A stretch of 64,000 nt of DNA, taken from an uncultured Collinsella sp. Its GTDB lineage: Bacteria > Actinomycetota > Coriobacteriia > Coriobacteriales > Coriobacteriaceae. The position numbers were made by a program, and so were the translations under genes. The notes under the pieces are model-generated. The model did no database searches, was not told the origin of the DNA, and worked only from the letters and a program-made list of their open reading frames with translations. The stretch lies in assembly GCA_900768265.1 (NCBI GenBank), contig CAAGCF010000042.1, positions 12,802-76,801 on the forward strand, written 5' to 3'. Shown one piece after another: positions 1 through 8,800 of this stretch; positions within the stretch are counted from its first letter, which is position 1, and each line of letters begins with the position of its first letter.

Positions 1-1
1 C

Positions 2-3000
2 TCGACGGCGCAGTGCTACAGCTATGCCGCGTCGTACGTGGGCGTCATTTCCGTGACGCGCGCGTGGACAGGCGGACTGGCGGGCCGTATTTTAACCGAA
101 GAAGGCAATGAGCTTGTCCGAAGCCACTTTGCGGGCGATCTGAGCTCGCGTCAGTACAACCCCATCGCCGTGATCCCCATTATTCAAAACGATGTGAACC
201 TGGGCGGTATTGCTGCACGCGCCAACAAGGGCGACGCCACGGTCACCGAGTGCTACTTTAAGCCGAGCGTGAGCCTTTCTGGCAATAGCCAGGGCAATCC
301 TGCCAAAAAGAAGATCCCTTCGTTTGGCGGCGACGGTACCACCAAGGGCGACAGCTATGGTCCGTGGGATGACGAGCGCTACATCACGCGTGAGCTATGG
401 GAAGAGCACGACTACGACTTCTGTGCCGGTACCATGCGCTCGACCGCTAACGACGATGCCCTGGGTGGCCAGCACACCAATGAGTGGGCGATGGATTACA
501 AGCTGAATATCCCCGTGCATGGCCAGAGCGTTAAGGCGACGATTGATTTTCCCGGCGCGGGCACCGCGACAATCGAGGCGACCAAACTCGGTATTGATCA
601 GAAGACCACGGATCCGTACACCTTTGCCGTGAGCGCCGTGCTGGCGGGAACGGCTCAGGGCTTGGCCCAGGGCGATACGTCGGTGACGTTTAAGCAGGAG
701 ACCTCTGCAAGGCCTGAGGGGCTGAGTGAGGCGAACGGCGGCTACCGCTTTATGGGCTGGTTCCGCGAGCCCGACGTGCGTGTGAACCGAATTGGACAAG
801 ACAACAGCTGGTTTGACGGCAAGACCGATGACGCTGCGGTGAAGGATGGCAAGCGCGTTCAGGACAACACGAAGCACGAGACGACGTCTAGCTACACTGC
901 CGACAACGGCAAGGATCATGCCAAGAGTGAGGGCTTCAAGGGCAATGACCTCTTTATCGCTTCATACGAGGCGCAGGTGCTGTTCTATAACGTTAAAGGC
1001 GAGACGCTCAATTGGAAAGACGGCAAGGCACACGATCAGTCCACGGACTGGTACCGCTATGGCGTCGGTTTGACGCCCGCTGCCCCCGCGGATCGCGGCG
1101 GCTTGTCGAAAACCGCGACGTTTATCGGCTGGACCACGCAGCCGAACGACGATAAGAGCATGAACGGCGCCTATGCTGCCATTACCTCTCCTCAGCTGGC
1201 AGATCTTAAAAATCAGGGAGCTTTTTATCCTGCGGGTAGCGAGATCACCGTGGTCGGTCCCACCGATTTCTATCCCGTGTACAGCGACTACGTTTCGAAC
1301 ATCATGACGGTGTTCGAAGGCAATGAGCAGGATGAACTCGGTGATGTGACCCAGCGCGTTGACGTGGGCAATACTCATGTGGACGTGCAGCCGGGCGAGA
1401 ATGGAACGAGCTCCTATACCGTGCAGGTACGCGATGTGAACAATAAGCCTCTATCCGATGGCGGCACCCTGCCCGACGGCTACCGCTTCTTGGGTTGGTA
1501 TGAAAACAAGGGGACCGAGGATGCCCCGCTCGAGGTGCGCGTAAGCCGCGACCCCAGCTATAAACTCCCTGCCGATGTCGATCTAACCGTGCCGCACACC
1601 TACATCGCCCGCTTTGAGTACCGCGTGGATTATTACGTCCGCGCGTACGCGAACGATGAATACACGAAGTCGGAACTCCTTTGCTCTGTATGGAACGAGT
1701 ACAATACACCGTTTAACGATCAGGTTGGCACAAGTTATGTTCGAGAGAACGTGGTGCACTGGGGTTCCGAGCACGTTAATCATGGCGATAAGAATGCCTA
1801 TAGGGGCGAGTGTGCAGAGGGGTACTACGACAGCAATAAGCGAATCGTGGCCCCCATGAGCGCATATTCGCATAACGTGAGAAACGATACGGGGGCGGAT
1901 ACCCTAAAGAATGTCCTTGTGGATACAGATTTCCCAGGTTCTGGAACGATTGACGATGAAAAGGTTATTAATGCGTTGAAGTACACTTTTACGCCATCTA
2001 GCGATCGTTATAGCTTGAAGTTTTGGACGCTTGAGAGAAGCGGCGGTCGATGGACGTATCTCAATAATCCCGTAAAGGCTTCAATCGATTACACTTCGAA
2101 ATACCGCATGCGTGCGATGGTGACGACGCGTGTCGATTTTTATAAGAAAGATGGCACGGTCTGCAAGCAAACGACACGTCGCTACGAGAGCAATTTGCTC
2201 CAAAAGAAGAGTGGCGAAGAGGATCCTCGTTACACGTACAAGTATCCATTCATCTATACGAATGATACGGTTGATAAGAATTCCGGCGGGGACAGCGACA
2301 CAATTACAAATCCCAATCTGACCCTCGAGTCTTCGCCGACTGATGCCGAGATGGCCGTGCCGGGCTATAAGTTCCTGGGCTGGATCTCTACGGCTGAGGT
2401 CGAGAAGGACTCTCCCGTCTGGAACTACATCTACGATGTCAAGGACGATAACTTCACCACGTCTGATCCGGACAAGGCCAGGCCGTATCTAGCGACGGAT
2501 GCCTCCACGGTCACGCGGTGGCAGGACGCGTATCCCGTATACGCAAAGTACAACGTCAGCTACACCACCAACCTGCATCGCGCAGGTTTCGATGGCACGG
2601 ACAAGGTCAATGTGCCTAGCTACAACATCGCTCCCGTTATCAACGCGGACACCGATCCTGCTACGGCAACGGTGACCCCTGACGTTACGACGCCGGTTTA
2701 TAAAGCAGGCGGTGAGCTGTATAAGTTGCAGAAGGTCGAGATTGAACTTCCGAACGGGAAGGTCGAGAAGCTCGATTCTGCCGACGGTAACTCGTATTCC
2801 CATCAGGTGGAACCTGGCGGAGCCTATACATTTGTGGCGTACTATTCGCCGTTGGCGGTCGTGTACCACCTCAATGCCAAGGATGTGGATGGCAAGGTAG
2901 CCCAGCCGGACGATACGCTCGGCAGCCTTAAGGATGGCATCCCACTGCCAACGTATAAGGTTAACGAAATCGATGCCGCAACGGGTGCATACAACGTGTT

Positions 3001-4555
3001 CGCGGGATGGACGGAAACCAAGCCGACTGCCGGCAACGGCTATGTCGTTTGGTCAGACGGTCTTCCCATGGTGAACAAAAACACTGTGGTCAAGGCTCCC
3101 ATGGAGCTGTACCCGGTTTACCGTGCCTGCGCGGTAAAAGTCCAATCGAATATCGATGGCAATCTGAATAGCCCCGAATCCGTACGCTTGCTTTCGCGCA
3201 CCGACTCTGGCGATCAGATTTCGCTGGAGGTAAAAGCTGCAACCGAGGTTGTCGGCAAAAACGGCACCAAGTACGACTTTGTCGGCTGGTCGCGCGACTA
3301 TAAATCCGATAGCCAATACACCCTGATGACCGACGATGAGAAGTACCCTCTCGAGGGCGGTGAGCCATTTGAGGACGTAACGTATACCGCGGTGTATAAG
3401 ATTACGCCGTATAAGGTGTGCTATCACGGCGTTGACGGCGCGCCCATCTTTACGGCGACGGTCGACTCGGGCGACGATCGCGCGACAGGCGCTGGTTTTG
3501 TCCATAACGTCGAGGTTCCCAAGGTGGATGAGAGCGGCAAACCGGTCTATGACAACAACGGCAATCCCGAGATGGAGCAAAAGTCCGTCGCGTACGACCC
3601 GGACGCCTACTCCAAGATCGTCGCGCTGCTTGATGAGCGGGCGGCGGCTAACGGTGACGTGCGCGAACTCTTCCTGGAATGGCGATATGTGCCTGCCAAT
3701 GGTGCTGCGAAGTCTTGGGATGAGTTTAAGGGCGAGCCGGTCAAGGGAGACATGGATCTGTATCCGGTGACGTATCGAGTGGCCGCCAACGATACGTCTG
3801 ATACCGAGAGACCCGTAGCCATGACCGCGCAGCTTAAGTGGCTGCTCGATCCCACCGCTGGCAACACAGTCGACAACAACGCCGATGAGGCGCCGTTTAA
3901 GGCCTGCTTCGCCGAGCCGTTTATGGGGACGCAGCTGACTGTTACCGTTAAGCGGGCGAGCTACGGTCCTGGTGCGTCCATGTCGGAGGAACCCGTTAAC
4001 GACCAGTATGTCTCGCTCTACAGCTTGGGCTCGGGTAACGGTTCGTTCGACTTGACCAACCGCCTGGAGTCCAAGAAGACGGGCGAAGGGGGGCAGGCTC
4101 CTGGCAATGCCGTGTTCGACTTCGCCAAGACCCATGCGCTGACGATCGTCAAAAAGACCACCGATGCCAGCGCCATGGGACAGACGTTCCGCTTTAAGGT
4201 GACGAAGACGGCGGAGGGAGCCTCTCCCGAGACGCGCGTGGCCGAGGTGAAGGTCGATAAGCGGCAGCAGGAAAACGGTGAGACCTGGTATGTCGGCAGC
4301 GTGCAGCTCGCCGCTCCGGCGGGCATCTATACCGTCGAGGAAGACACGGCTTGGGCATGGCGCTACGAGGGCGAGCTGAGTACGCCGGGCAAGGCGCCCG
4401 GCAAATCTGCCGAGCTGACGATTTCGTCTGCATCGAGCGCGAACGATGCCACGTTCACCTGCACGAACACGCGTGTGAACGACAAATGGATCGACGGCAG
4501 CGATCGTGCCCATAACGTTTGGAGCAACGGCAACGTAGCAAAGAAGGGGGATTAG
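2..4555 (+). CDS. Giant InlB-repeat surface protein, 5'-truncated by window edge
   Basis: The reading frame is open to base 2, so the true start and signal peptide lie outside the window; 1517 residues are visible. The first part contains a GLUG-like segment (GGIAARANKGDATVTECYF). It is followed by a series of Listeria-Bacteroides (InlB B-type) repeats, recognised by their aromatic-G-W signatures: YRFMGWF near nt 740, ATFIGWT near 1117, YRFLGWY near 1480, YKFLGWI near 2367, YDFVGWS near 3273. The last ~150 residues form a beta-rich module starting ALTIVKKTTDAS and ending in FTCTNTR, as in Cna-B/DUF7601-type pilin or adhesin domains. There is no C-terminal LPXTG motif or membrane anchor. The next gene starts 1 nt after the stop, so the three surface genes look co-transcribed. 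The likely role is adhesion or cell-surface matrix; this rests on domains, not on a characterised homologue. Confidence 0.85.
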   Translation, partial: STAQCYSYAASYVGVISVTRAWTGGLAGRILTEEGNELVRSHFAGDLSSRQYNPIAVIPIIQNDVNLGGIAARANKGDATVTECYFKPSVSLSGNSQGNPAKKKIPSFGGDGTTKGDSYGPWDDERYITRELWEEHDYDFCAGTMRSTANDDALGGQHTNEWAMDYKLNIPVHGQSVKATIDFPGAGTATIEATKLGIDQKTTDPYTFAVSAVLAGTAQGLAQGDTSVTFKQETSARPEGLSEANGGYRFMGWFREPDVRVNRIGQDNSWFDGKTDDAAVKDGKRVQDNTKHETTSSYTADNGKDHAKSEGFKGNDLFIASYEAQVLFYNVKGETLNWKDGKAHDQSTDWYRYGVGLTPAAPADRGGLSKTATFIGWTTQPNDDKSMNGAYAAITSPQLADLKNQGAFYPAGSEITVVGPTDFYPVYSDYVSNIMTVFEGNEQDELGDVTQRVDVGNTHVDVQPGENGTSSYTVQVRDVNNKPLSDGGTLPDGYRFLGWYENKGTEDAPLEVRVSRDPSYKLPADVDLTVPHTYIARFEYRVDYYVRAYANDEYTKSELLCSVWNEYNTPFNDQVGTSYVRENVVHWGSEHVNHGDKNAYRGECAEGYYDSNKRIVAPMSAYSHNVRNDTGADTLKNVLVDTDFPGSGTIDDEKVINALKYTFTPSSDRYSLKFWTLERSGGRWTYLNNPVKASIDYTSKYRMRAMVTTRVDFYKKDGTVCKQTTRRYESNLLQKKSGEEDPRYTYKYPFIYTNDTVDKNSGGDSDTITNPNLTLESSPTDAEMAVPGYKFLGWISTAEVEKDSPVWNYIYDVKDDNFTTSDPDKARPYLATDASTVTRWQDAYPVYAKYNVSYTTNLHRAGFDGTDKVNVPSYNIAPVINADTDPATATVTPDVTTPVYKAGGELYKLQKVEIELPNGKVEKLDSADGNSYSHQVEPGGAYTFVAYYSPLAVVYHLNAKDVDGKVAQPDDTLGSLKDGIPLPTYKVNEIDAATGAYNVFAGWTETKPTAGNGYVVWSDGLPMVNKNTVVKAPMELYPVYRACAVKVQSNIDGNLNSPESVRLLSRTDSGDQISLEVKAATEVVGKNGTKYDFVGWSRDYKSDSQYTLMTDDEKYPLEGGEPFEDVTYTAVYKITPYKVCYHGVDGAPIFTATVDSGDDRATGAGFVHNVEVPKVDESGKPVYDNNGNPEMEQKSVAYDPDAYSKIVALLDERAAANGDVRELFLEWRYVPANGAAKSWDEFKGEPVKGDMDLYPVTYRVAANDTSDTERPVAMTAQLKWLLDPTAGNTVDNNADEAPFKACFAEPFMGTQLTVTVKRASYGPGASMSEEPVNDQYVSLYSLGSGNGSFDLTNRLESKKTGEGGQAPGNAVFDFAKTHALTIVKKTTDASAMGQTFRFKVTKTAEGASPETRVAEVKVDKRQQENGETWYVGSVQLAAPAGIYTVEEDTAWAWRYEGELSTPGKAPGKSAELTISSASSANDATFTCTNTRVNDKWIDGSDRAHNVWSNGNVAKKGD

Positions 4556-4556
4556 C

Positions 4557-5129
4557 ATGTCCAAGCGCAAGCGCATCATCGCCTTGCTGGTGGGGGTTAT
4601 CCTCTTGGCCGGTACGGCAGGCACGCTGGCTTGGCTTTCGGTTACGGGCGTGCTGGTCAACCAGTTCGGCATCGGATCGGTGACGCCATCGGTTCAGGAA
4701 ACGCTCAACGGCAAAGTGAAAAGCGATGTCAAGGCGAAGAACACGGGTACTGCGCCCGCCTATATTCGTGCTGCAGTGGATATCTACTGGCAAGATGCGA
4801 CGAGCGGCGCTCGCCTGTGGGATGAGCCGCAAGCTGACTCGGACTACGAGATTGCGTGGAGCGTGGCTGATGCCTCGGGCGCGAACTCGGCTTCTAGCTG
4901 GGTTAAGTCGAGCGACGGGTTCTATTACTGGACGTCGCCCGTTGCTCCCGGCGGTGAAACCGGCATGCTCATTAATAGAGTAACCGAGCTCAAGGCAACC
5001 GAAGGTCGCGATCTTGTCGTGGATATCTCCACTCAGGCGGTCCAGGCGACGCCCGATGAGGCCGTGCACGATGCATGGGGTTGCTCGGTCAAGAATGGCG
5101 TGCTGGTGCCGCCGCATGGAGGTGCGTAA
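4557..5129 (+). CDS. SipW-type (TasA/camelysin-like) exported protein
   Basis: 190 residues. A basic N-terminus (MSKRKR) and hydrophobic stretch (IIALLVGVILLAGTAGTLAWL) are followed by VTGVLVNQFGIGSVTPSVQE. This matches the pattern of SipW-dependent signal peptides of TasA/camelysin proteins (hydrophobic core, aromatic residue, N-F-x-x-G, acidic residue). The segment AKNTGTAPAYIRAAVDIYW resembles the start of the beta-sandwich in that group. The ATG follows AAGAAGGGGG with good spacing, 1 nt after the upstream stop. In Firmicutes such proteins form amyloid-like matrix fibres and need a dedicated SipW signal peptidase. None is visible here, so it may be encoded upstream of the window. The family call is by pattern, with moderate confidence. 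Confidence 0.65.
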   Translation: MSKRKRIIALLVGVILLAGTAGTLAWLSVTGVLVNQFGIGSVTPSVQETLNGKVKSDVKAKNTGTAPAYIRAAVDIYWQDATSGARLWDEPQADSDYEIAWSVADASGANSASSWVKSSDGFYYWTSPVAPGGETGMLINRVTELKATEGRDLVVDISTQAVQATPDEAVHDAWGCSVKNGVLVPPHGGA

Positions 5130-5131
5130 GT

Positions 5132-5830
5132 ATGGCGTTCCCAATTCGCAAAGGTGTTGCGCGCTCCTTGCGTTGCATGGTCGCGGCCATTTTCTGCGTG
5201 GTCACGCTCGCTGTTCCCGCCCGTGCGTTTGCCGATACTCCCGCGATTGCCTATGACGGAAATGCGCGCCAGCTGACGGTCTCGGGGGCGACGGGCTCCT
5301 CGGGGGAGCCCGATCTGTTTCCCGCCTTTAAAGGTCTAATGCCCGGCGATGTGCGCGAGCAGCAGATTGAGGTTCGTGCCACGGGTGTAAAGTCCCAGGT
5401 ACGCGTGTTTGTGCGGGCCGTTGTCGATCACGAGACGGCACGCCAGCTGTCGCCCATTACCTTAACGGCGTCGGCGGGCGATGCGTCTGCCGGTTGGCTC
5501 CAGACGGGAACGCCGGGCAGCGTGTTCGCCTATCCCACGCAGGTCGCAACGTTTACGAGCGATGGCAGCACGGTGCTCAATTTGCAACTAAGTGTCCCGA
5601 CGTCGGTGGGCAACGAGCTTGCCGACGCAAGCAAGACCATCCGCTGGGAAATCACCGCCGAGGACGATGGCGAGAAGATTCCCGTACAACCTGTTGGCAG
5701 TAAGAGCCCCGGTCTGTTTGGCCTGGCGGCAACCGGCGACAGCACGCTCGCATTGCTCTTGGTGTTGCTGACGCTTGCAATCATTGCTTTCATGGCCGCG
5801 CTGCTTTTATCCCGGAGGGATAAGCGCTAG
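5132..5830 (+). CDS. Secreted surface protein with LAATG sorting-like C-terminus
   Basis: 232 residues from ATG 5132, chosen because GGAGGTG lies 8 nt upstream; longer in-frame starts run back into the preceding gene. The signal peptide (RCMVAAIFCVVTLAVPARAFA) ends in AFA-D. The mature part contains PDLFPAFKGLMPGDVREQQI, a pattern seen in partners of SipW-type proteins. The C-terminus reads GLAATGDS, then a ~25-residue hydrophobic segment and a basic tail SRRDKR, which is the layout of a sortase signal. The pentapeptide is LAATG rather than LPXTG. Class E sortases are known to prefer LAXTG; which sortase acts here cannot be seen. It is the last gene of the surface cluster and is probably its wall anchor. 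Confidence 0.7.
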   Translation: MAFPIRKGVARSLRCMVAAIFCVVTLAVPARAFADTPAIAYDGNARQLTVSGATGSSGEPDLFPAFKGLMPGDVREQQIEVRATGVKSQVRVFVRAVVDHETARQLSPITLTASAGDASAGWLQTGTPGSVFAYPTQVATFTSDGSTVLNLQLSVPTSVGNELADASKTIRWEITAEDDGEKIPVQPVGSKSPGLFGLAATGDSTLALLLVLLTLAIIAFMAALLLSRRDKR

Positions 5831-5849
5831 GTCCATCTTCTAAATGCTT

Positions 5850-5976
5850 CGCCCTCCCGGGCGGCGGGCACGAAGTTCCCTGCTCTACAGTCCTGCGCAA
5901 GACGAAGGCCACATTAAGTGGCCTTCTTTGCGTGCGGAACTCGCGATGAACTTCGTGCCCGCCGCCCGGGAGGGCG
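5850..5976. repeat. Nested palindromic element 1 (29-bp outer stem)
   Basis: A perfect 29-bp inverted repeat (5850-5878 with 5948-5976) encloses a second perfect hairpin (9-bp stem 5904-5912/5918-5926, loop ATTAA). The 77-nt core 5875-5951 is an inverted, diverged copy of 6162-6238. The element lies 19 nt after the surface locus and may act as its terminator, although no T-run follows. Confidence 0.85.
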
Positions 5977-6058
5977 CCCCTTTATTGATGGAAGGCCTAA
6001 TAAGCGGATATTCCATACCCGGATGTATTCAGAGCGGGATGGGCTTTCCGAATACAAA

Positions 6059-6081
6059 GAAGGCCACTTAATGTGGCCTTC
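6059..6081. repeat. Stand-alone hairpin, exact inverted copy of 5904-5926
   Basis: A 9-bp perfect stem GAAGGCCAC/GTGGCCTTC with loop TTAAT. The whole 23 nt is the exact reverse complement of the inner hairpin of the element at 5850-5976, so the two could also pair with each other over 23 bp. Confidence 0.8.
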
Positions 6082-6143
6082 AACTTACATATATTGCGGA
6101 TGCTCTCATGACAAGCCGCGCCTCAACACCGAGGCGTCTGCTC

Positions 6144-6256
6144 GGTGGCGCGGAACGTAAGGTTCATCGCGAGTTCCGCACGAGCCGGAGAGCACTTAAT
6201 GTGCTCTCCGTGCGAGCAGGACTGTCCGAGCAGGGAACCTTATGTTCCGCGCCACC
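6144..6256. repeat. Nested palindromic element 2 (22-bp outer stem)
   Basis: Outer arms 6144-6165 and 6235-6256 are complementary over 22 bp with one G.T pair. The inner hairpin 6186-6210 has a perfect 10-bp stem (CGGAGAGCAC/GTGCTCTCCG) and loop TTAAT. The core 6162-6238 aligns, reversed, with 5875-5951, but the outer arms have nothing in common with those of element 1. It lies 30 nt beyond the stop of the minus-strand gene ending at 6286. The block 5831-6285 holds no convincing gene. Confidence 0.8.
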
Positions 6257-6285
6257 CGGGCGGACGAACCAGGTCGATAGACCCG

Positions 6286-8586
6286 TTATTTGATCTTCGT
6301 CGTGCCCGGCGCCAGGTTGGGGTCGGTCTCGTTGGCCTCGGTCTGGAAGTGCTCGGTGTACACGTTCTTGCCGTCGCGGAACATCTCGTAATACTGCATC
6401 TTGGCGTAATCCTCGCGTGCCTTGGTGGCGGCTGCGGCAGCGGCGTCGTCACCGGTGACGTTGGAGGAGAGCGCCCAGCGCAGGCTGGCGTCCTCGTAGC
6501 CCACGGAGTTGATGGCGGGTAGCGACTCGCGCAGCGTCATGTGCGCCTTCTGGTAGTCGGTCAGCGGTGCGCCGATCAGCTGCATAAGCTGGGTGGACAG
6601 GTAGTTGGTAGACAAGTCGTCAACCTCGCTCGTCTGGTCGCAGCCGGCAACGTCGTAGTTGGCCCAGATGATGTAGTCGGTCTGCCACAGACGCTCCTGA
6701 TGCGTAGCGTCGTCCTCGCCGGTAAACCACTTGTCATTGAACTTGGACGGGAAGAACGGCTGATGGTCGCCCCAGAACACCACGACCACCTTGCGGTCGA
6801 GCTTGCTCAGGGCGTTGAGGAAGTAGCGCAGCGCCTGGTCGGACTGCTCGATGCACGAGACGTACTCGTCGACATCGGACAGCGTACCGTCCTCGACGGT
6901 CTTGGCGTCCAGGTCGGTCGTGTCGATGTTCAGGTGCATCTGCTTGTCGACCGGCAGCAGGCCCGTGTCGTAGCCCGAGTGGTTCTGCATGGTCACGTCG
7001 AAGATGAACTGCGGGTCGGCGTTCTGGTCGAGCAGCTCAAGAATCTTGTCGTAGGTTGCCTGGTCGGTCACCATGCCGCGCAGGGTATCGGCGCCTTGGA
7101 AATCGTTGATGGACAGGAACTGGTCAAAGCCAAAGTCCTTGTAGACGTTCTCGCGGTTCCAGTTGGTCGCGTGGTTGGGGTGCATGGCCGTGGTGGAATA
7201 GCCGAGCGATTTGAACTGCTCTGCCAGATTCCCGGTCGTTTCCATGTTGTAGATGGTGTAGGGGTACACGCCCGAGCCCAGGTTGGCCATGGAGTTGCCG
7301 GTCATAAACTCAAACTCGGTATTGGCCGTGCCGCCGCCGTAGGCGCTCACGTAGAGCTTTCCGCGGCTGAGGCAGTTGGACAGGTTCTTAAAGTACTGCG
7401 GACCTTCGTAGCCGGCGCGCATGTTCTGGTAGATCGACAAATCCGAGAACGTCTCGTTCATGATAGCGATGACCGTGGGCTTCTCGCTGTCGAACTGCTC
7501 CTTTGCGGCGGCGCGCTCGTCGCTCTTGGCCGCGTCGGATTTGTCGTAGGCCTTGGCGTACTTTTTGAGCGTGGCCTTGGCGTCATCGACAGAATAGTCG
7601 GCGGGTTTGGGCGGCTTGATGGACTGTGCCGCGCTAATAAAGGCAGGCAGATAGCCCTCGCGCCAGTAGCTCTCGAGCGGACGCCAGGTGTAGACGGTGA
7701 TGCCGAGGGTGTTGTAGTAGTCGATGAGCGTGACATGCGCGGTCACGCCGCCCAGGCACAGCACCGCCACGAGCAGGTTGGTGAGCAACATGCGCTTGGC
7801 GTTGGCGGCGCCCTTCTGACGGTGCGGCGCGACCAGGCCGGCGTACTCGCACAGCAGCATGGCGATGGCGGTAAAGCCCATGGATAGCACGCAGAACAGC
7901 GAGATCGAGAAGGTGTAGCCGGTGCCGGCGACCGCGGCGGCGGTGGAGATGGCCGAAAGGTCGCCCGGCTGGATGGGCATGGATTTAAACGTGATGACGA
8001 AGAACTCGGCAATGCCCAGGACAAAGAGGGCAAAGGCCAGGACCGCGGGAGCTGCGCCGTGGCGCTGGAATAGGAAGAACAAGCCGGTCATGAGCACGGT
8101 GATGATGGCCCACTCGAGCAGGATGCACAGGGGATAGACCCAGGTAAAGTCGTGGTTGGACGAGACCTCCATGCCCAGCAGCGCAAAGACGCCGGCGAGC
8201 AGCAGGCACAAGACGGCAGCGACGAGCGGGCGGCCCACAAAGGCGCCGCGCAAACGAGCGAGCTTGCCGGTGGGGGCGGGCGCATCGACCGAGGCGAACG
8301 CAAAGACGCGCGGGACGATGCGATCGCGGGCGATGCTGGCCCAGGCGCATCCGGTGAGGATGGTGTTGGTCAGGATGAGCATCACAAAGGCGAGCGGTTC
8401 GTTTTGGGCCACGAGGCCAATGGCGCCCCAAATGGTCAAAAAGAGCTGGAACAGGCCAAAGGTGACGCTCCAGGCGATAGCGCCCTTGGCAACGGTGCCC
8501 GACTGTGCGCGAATGGCCTTGGCCTCGCGCAAGACAAGGTAGACGGTCGCCGCAAGACCGACGAGCGAAATGGCGGCAGCGAACAT
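6286..8586 (-). CDS. LtaS-family membrane phosphoglycerol transferase / sulfatase
   Basis: 766 residues. ATG 8586 is chosen over GTG 8601 because GAGGAG lies 7 nt before it. The N-terminal half has several hydrophobic helices (for example FAAAISLVGLAATVYLVL); the C-terminal half is an extracytoplasmic alkaline-phosphatase-fold domain. Visible motifs are PTVIAIMNETFSDL (metal-binding Glu, near residue 370), GGGTANTEFEFMTG (nucleophile Thr, near 418), HPNHATNWNRE (near 468) and WGDHQP (near 604). In the LtaS/OpgB group such enzymes transfer glycerol phosphate to polymers or glycans. Whether this one makes lipoteichoic acid or decorates another glycan cannot be told. It is monocistronic and convergent with the surface locus. 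Confidence 0.85.
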   Translation of the reverse strand: MFAAAISLVGLAATVYLVLREAKAIRAQSGTVAKGAIAWSVTFGLFQLFLTIWGAIGLVAQNEPLAFVMLILTNTILTGCAWASIARDRIVPRVFAFASVDAPAPTGKLARLRGAFVGRPLVAAVLCLLLAGVFALLGMEVSSNHDFTWVYPLCILLEWAIITVLMTGLFFLFQRHGAAPAVLAFALFVLGIAEFFVITFKSMPIQPGDLSAISTAAAVAGTGYTFSISLFCVLSMGFTAIAMLLCEYAGLVAPHRQKGAANAKRMLLTNLLVAVLCLGGVTAHVTLIDYYNTLGITVYTWRPLESYWREGYLPAFISAAQSIKPPKPADYSVDDAKATLKKYAKAYDKSDAAKSDERAAAKEQFDSEKPTVIAIMNETFSDLSIYQNMRAGYEGPQYFKNLSNCLSRGKLYVSAYGGGTANTEFEFMTGNSMANLGSGVYPYTIYNMETTGNLAEQFKSLGYSTTAMHPNHATNWNRENVYKDFGFDQFLSINDFQGADTLRGMVTDQATYDKILELLDQNADPQFIFDVTMQNHSGYDTGLLPVDKQMHLNIDTTDLDAKTVEDGTLSDVDEYVSCIEQSDQALRYFLNALSKLDRKVVVVFWGDHQPFFPSKFNDKWFTGEDDATHQERLWQTDYIIWANYDVAGCDQTSEVDDLSTNYLSTQLMQLIGAPLTDYQKAHMTLRESLPAINSVGYEDASLRWALSSNVTGDDAAAAAATKAREDYAKMQYYEMFRDGKNVYTEHFQTEANETDPNLAPGTTKIK

Positions 8587-8800
8587 GCTGAGACTCCTCA
8601 CAAATGCAAAACCTACGGAAGCGGGGATTCACCCGATTGTTACCAAGATATGCGCAGCGTTTGACGGCTGCTCACAACAACCAGCCATAATAACGCGCGA
8701 GTATGGCAGTGTTGCGCAATGGGGTGCCCGCCTGCGCGATAATGGACGGGAATTACACGGAAACGTAAAGGCTTCTTAAAGAAATGGCGAGGGTAGGGCG

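Noticed and set aside
3053..4672. Minus-strand open frame of ~540 codons opposite the surface protein
   Set aside because: Antisense to a domain-rich gene; no recognisable motifs or ribosome site.
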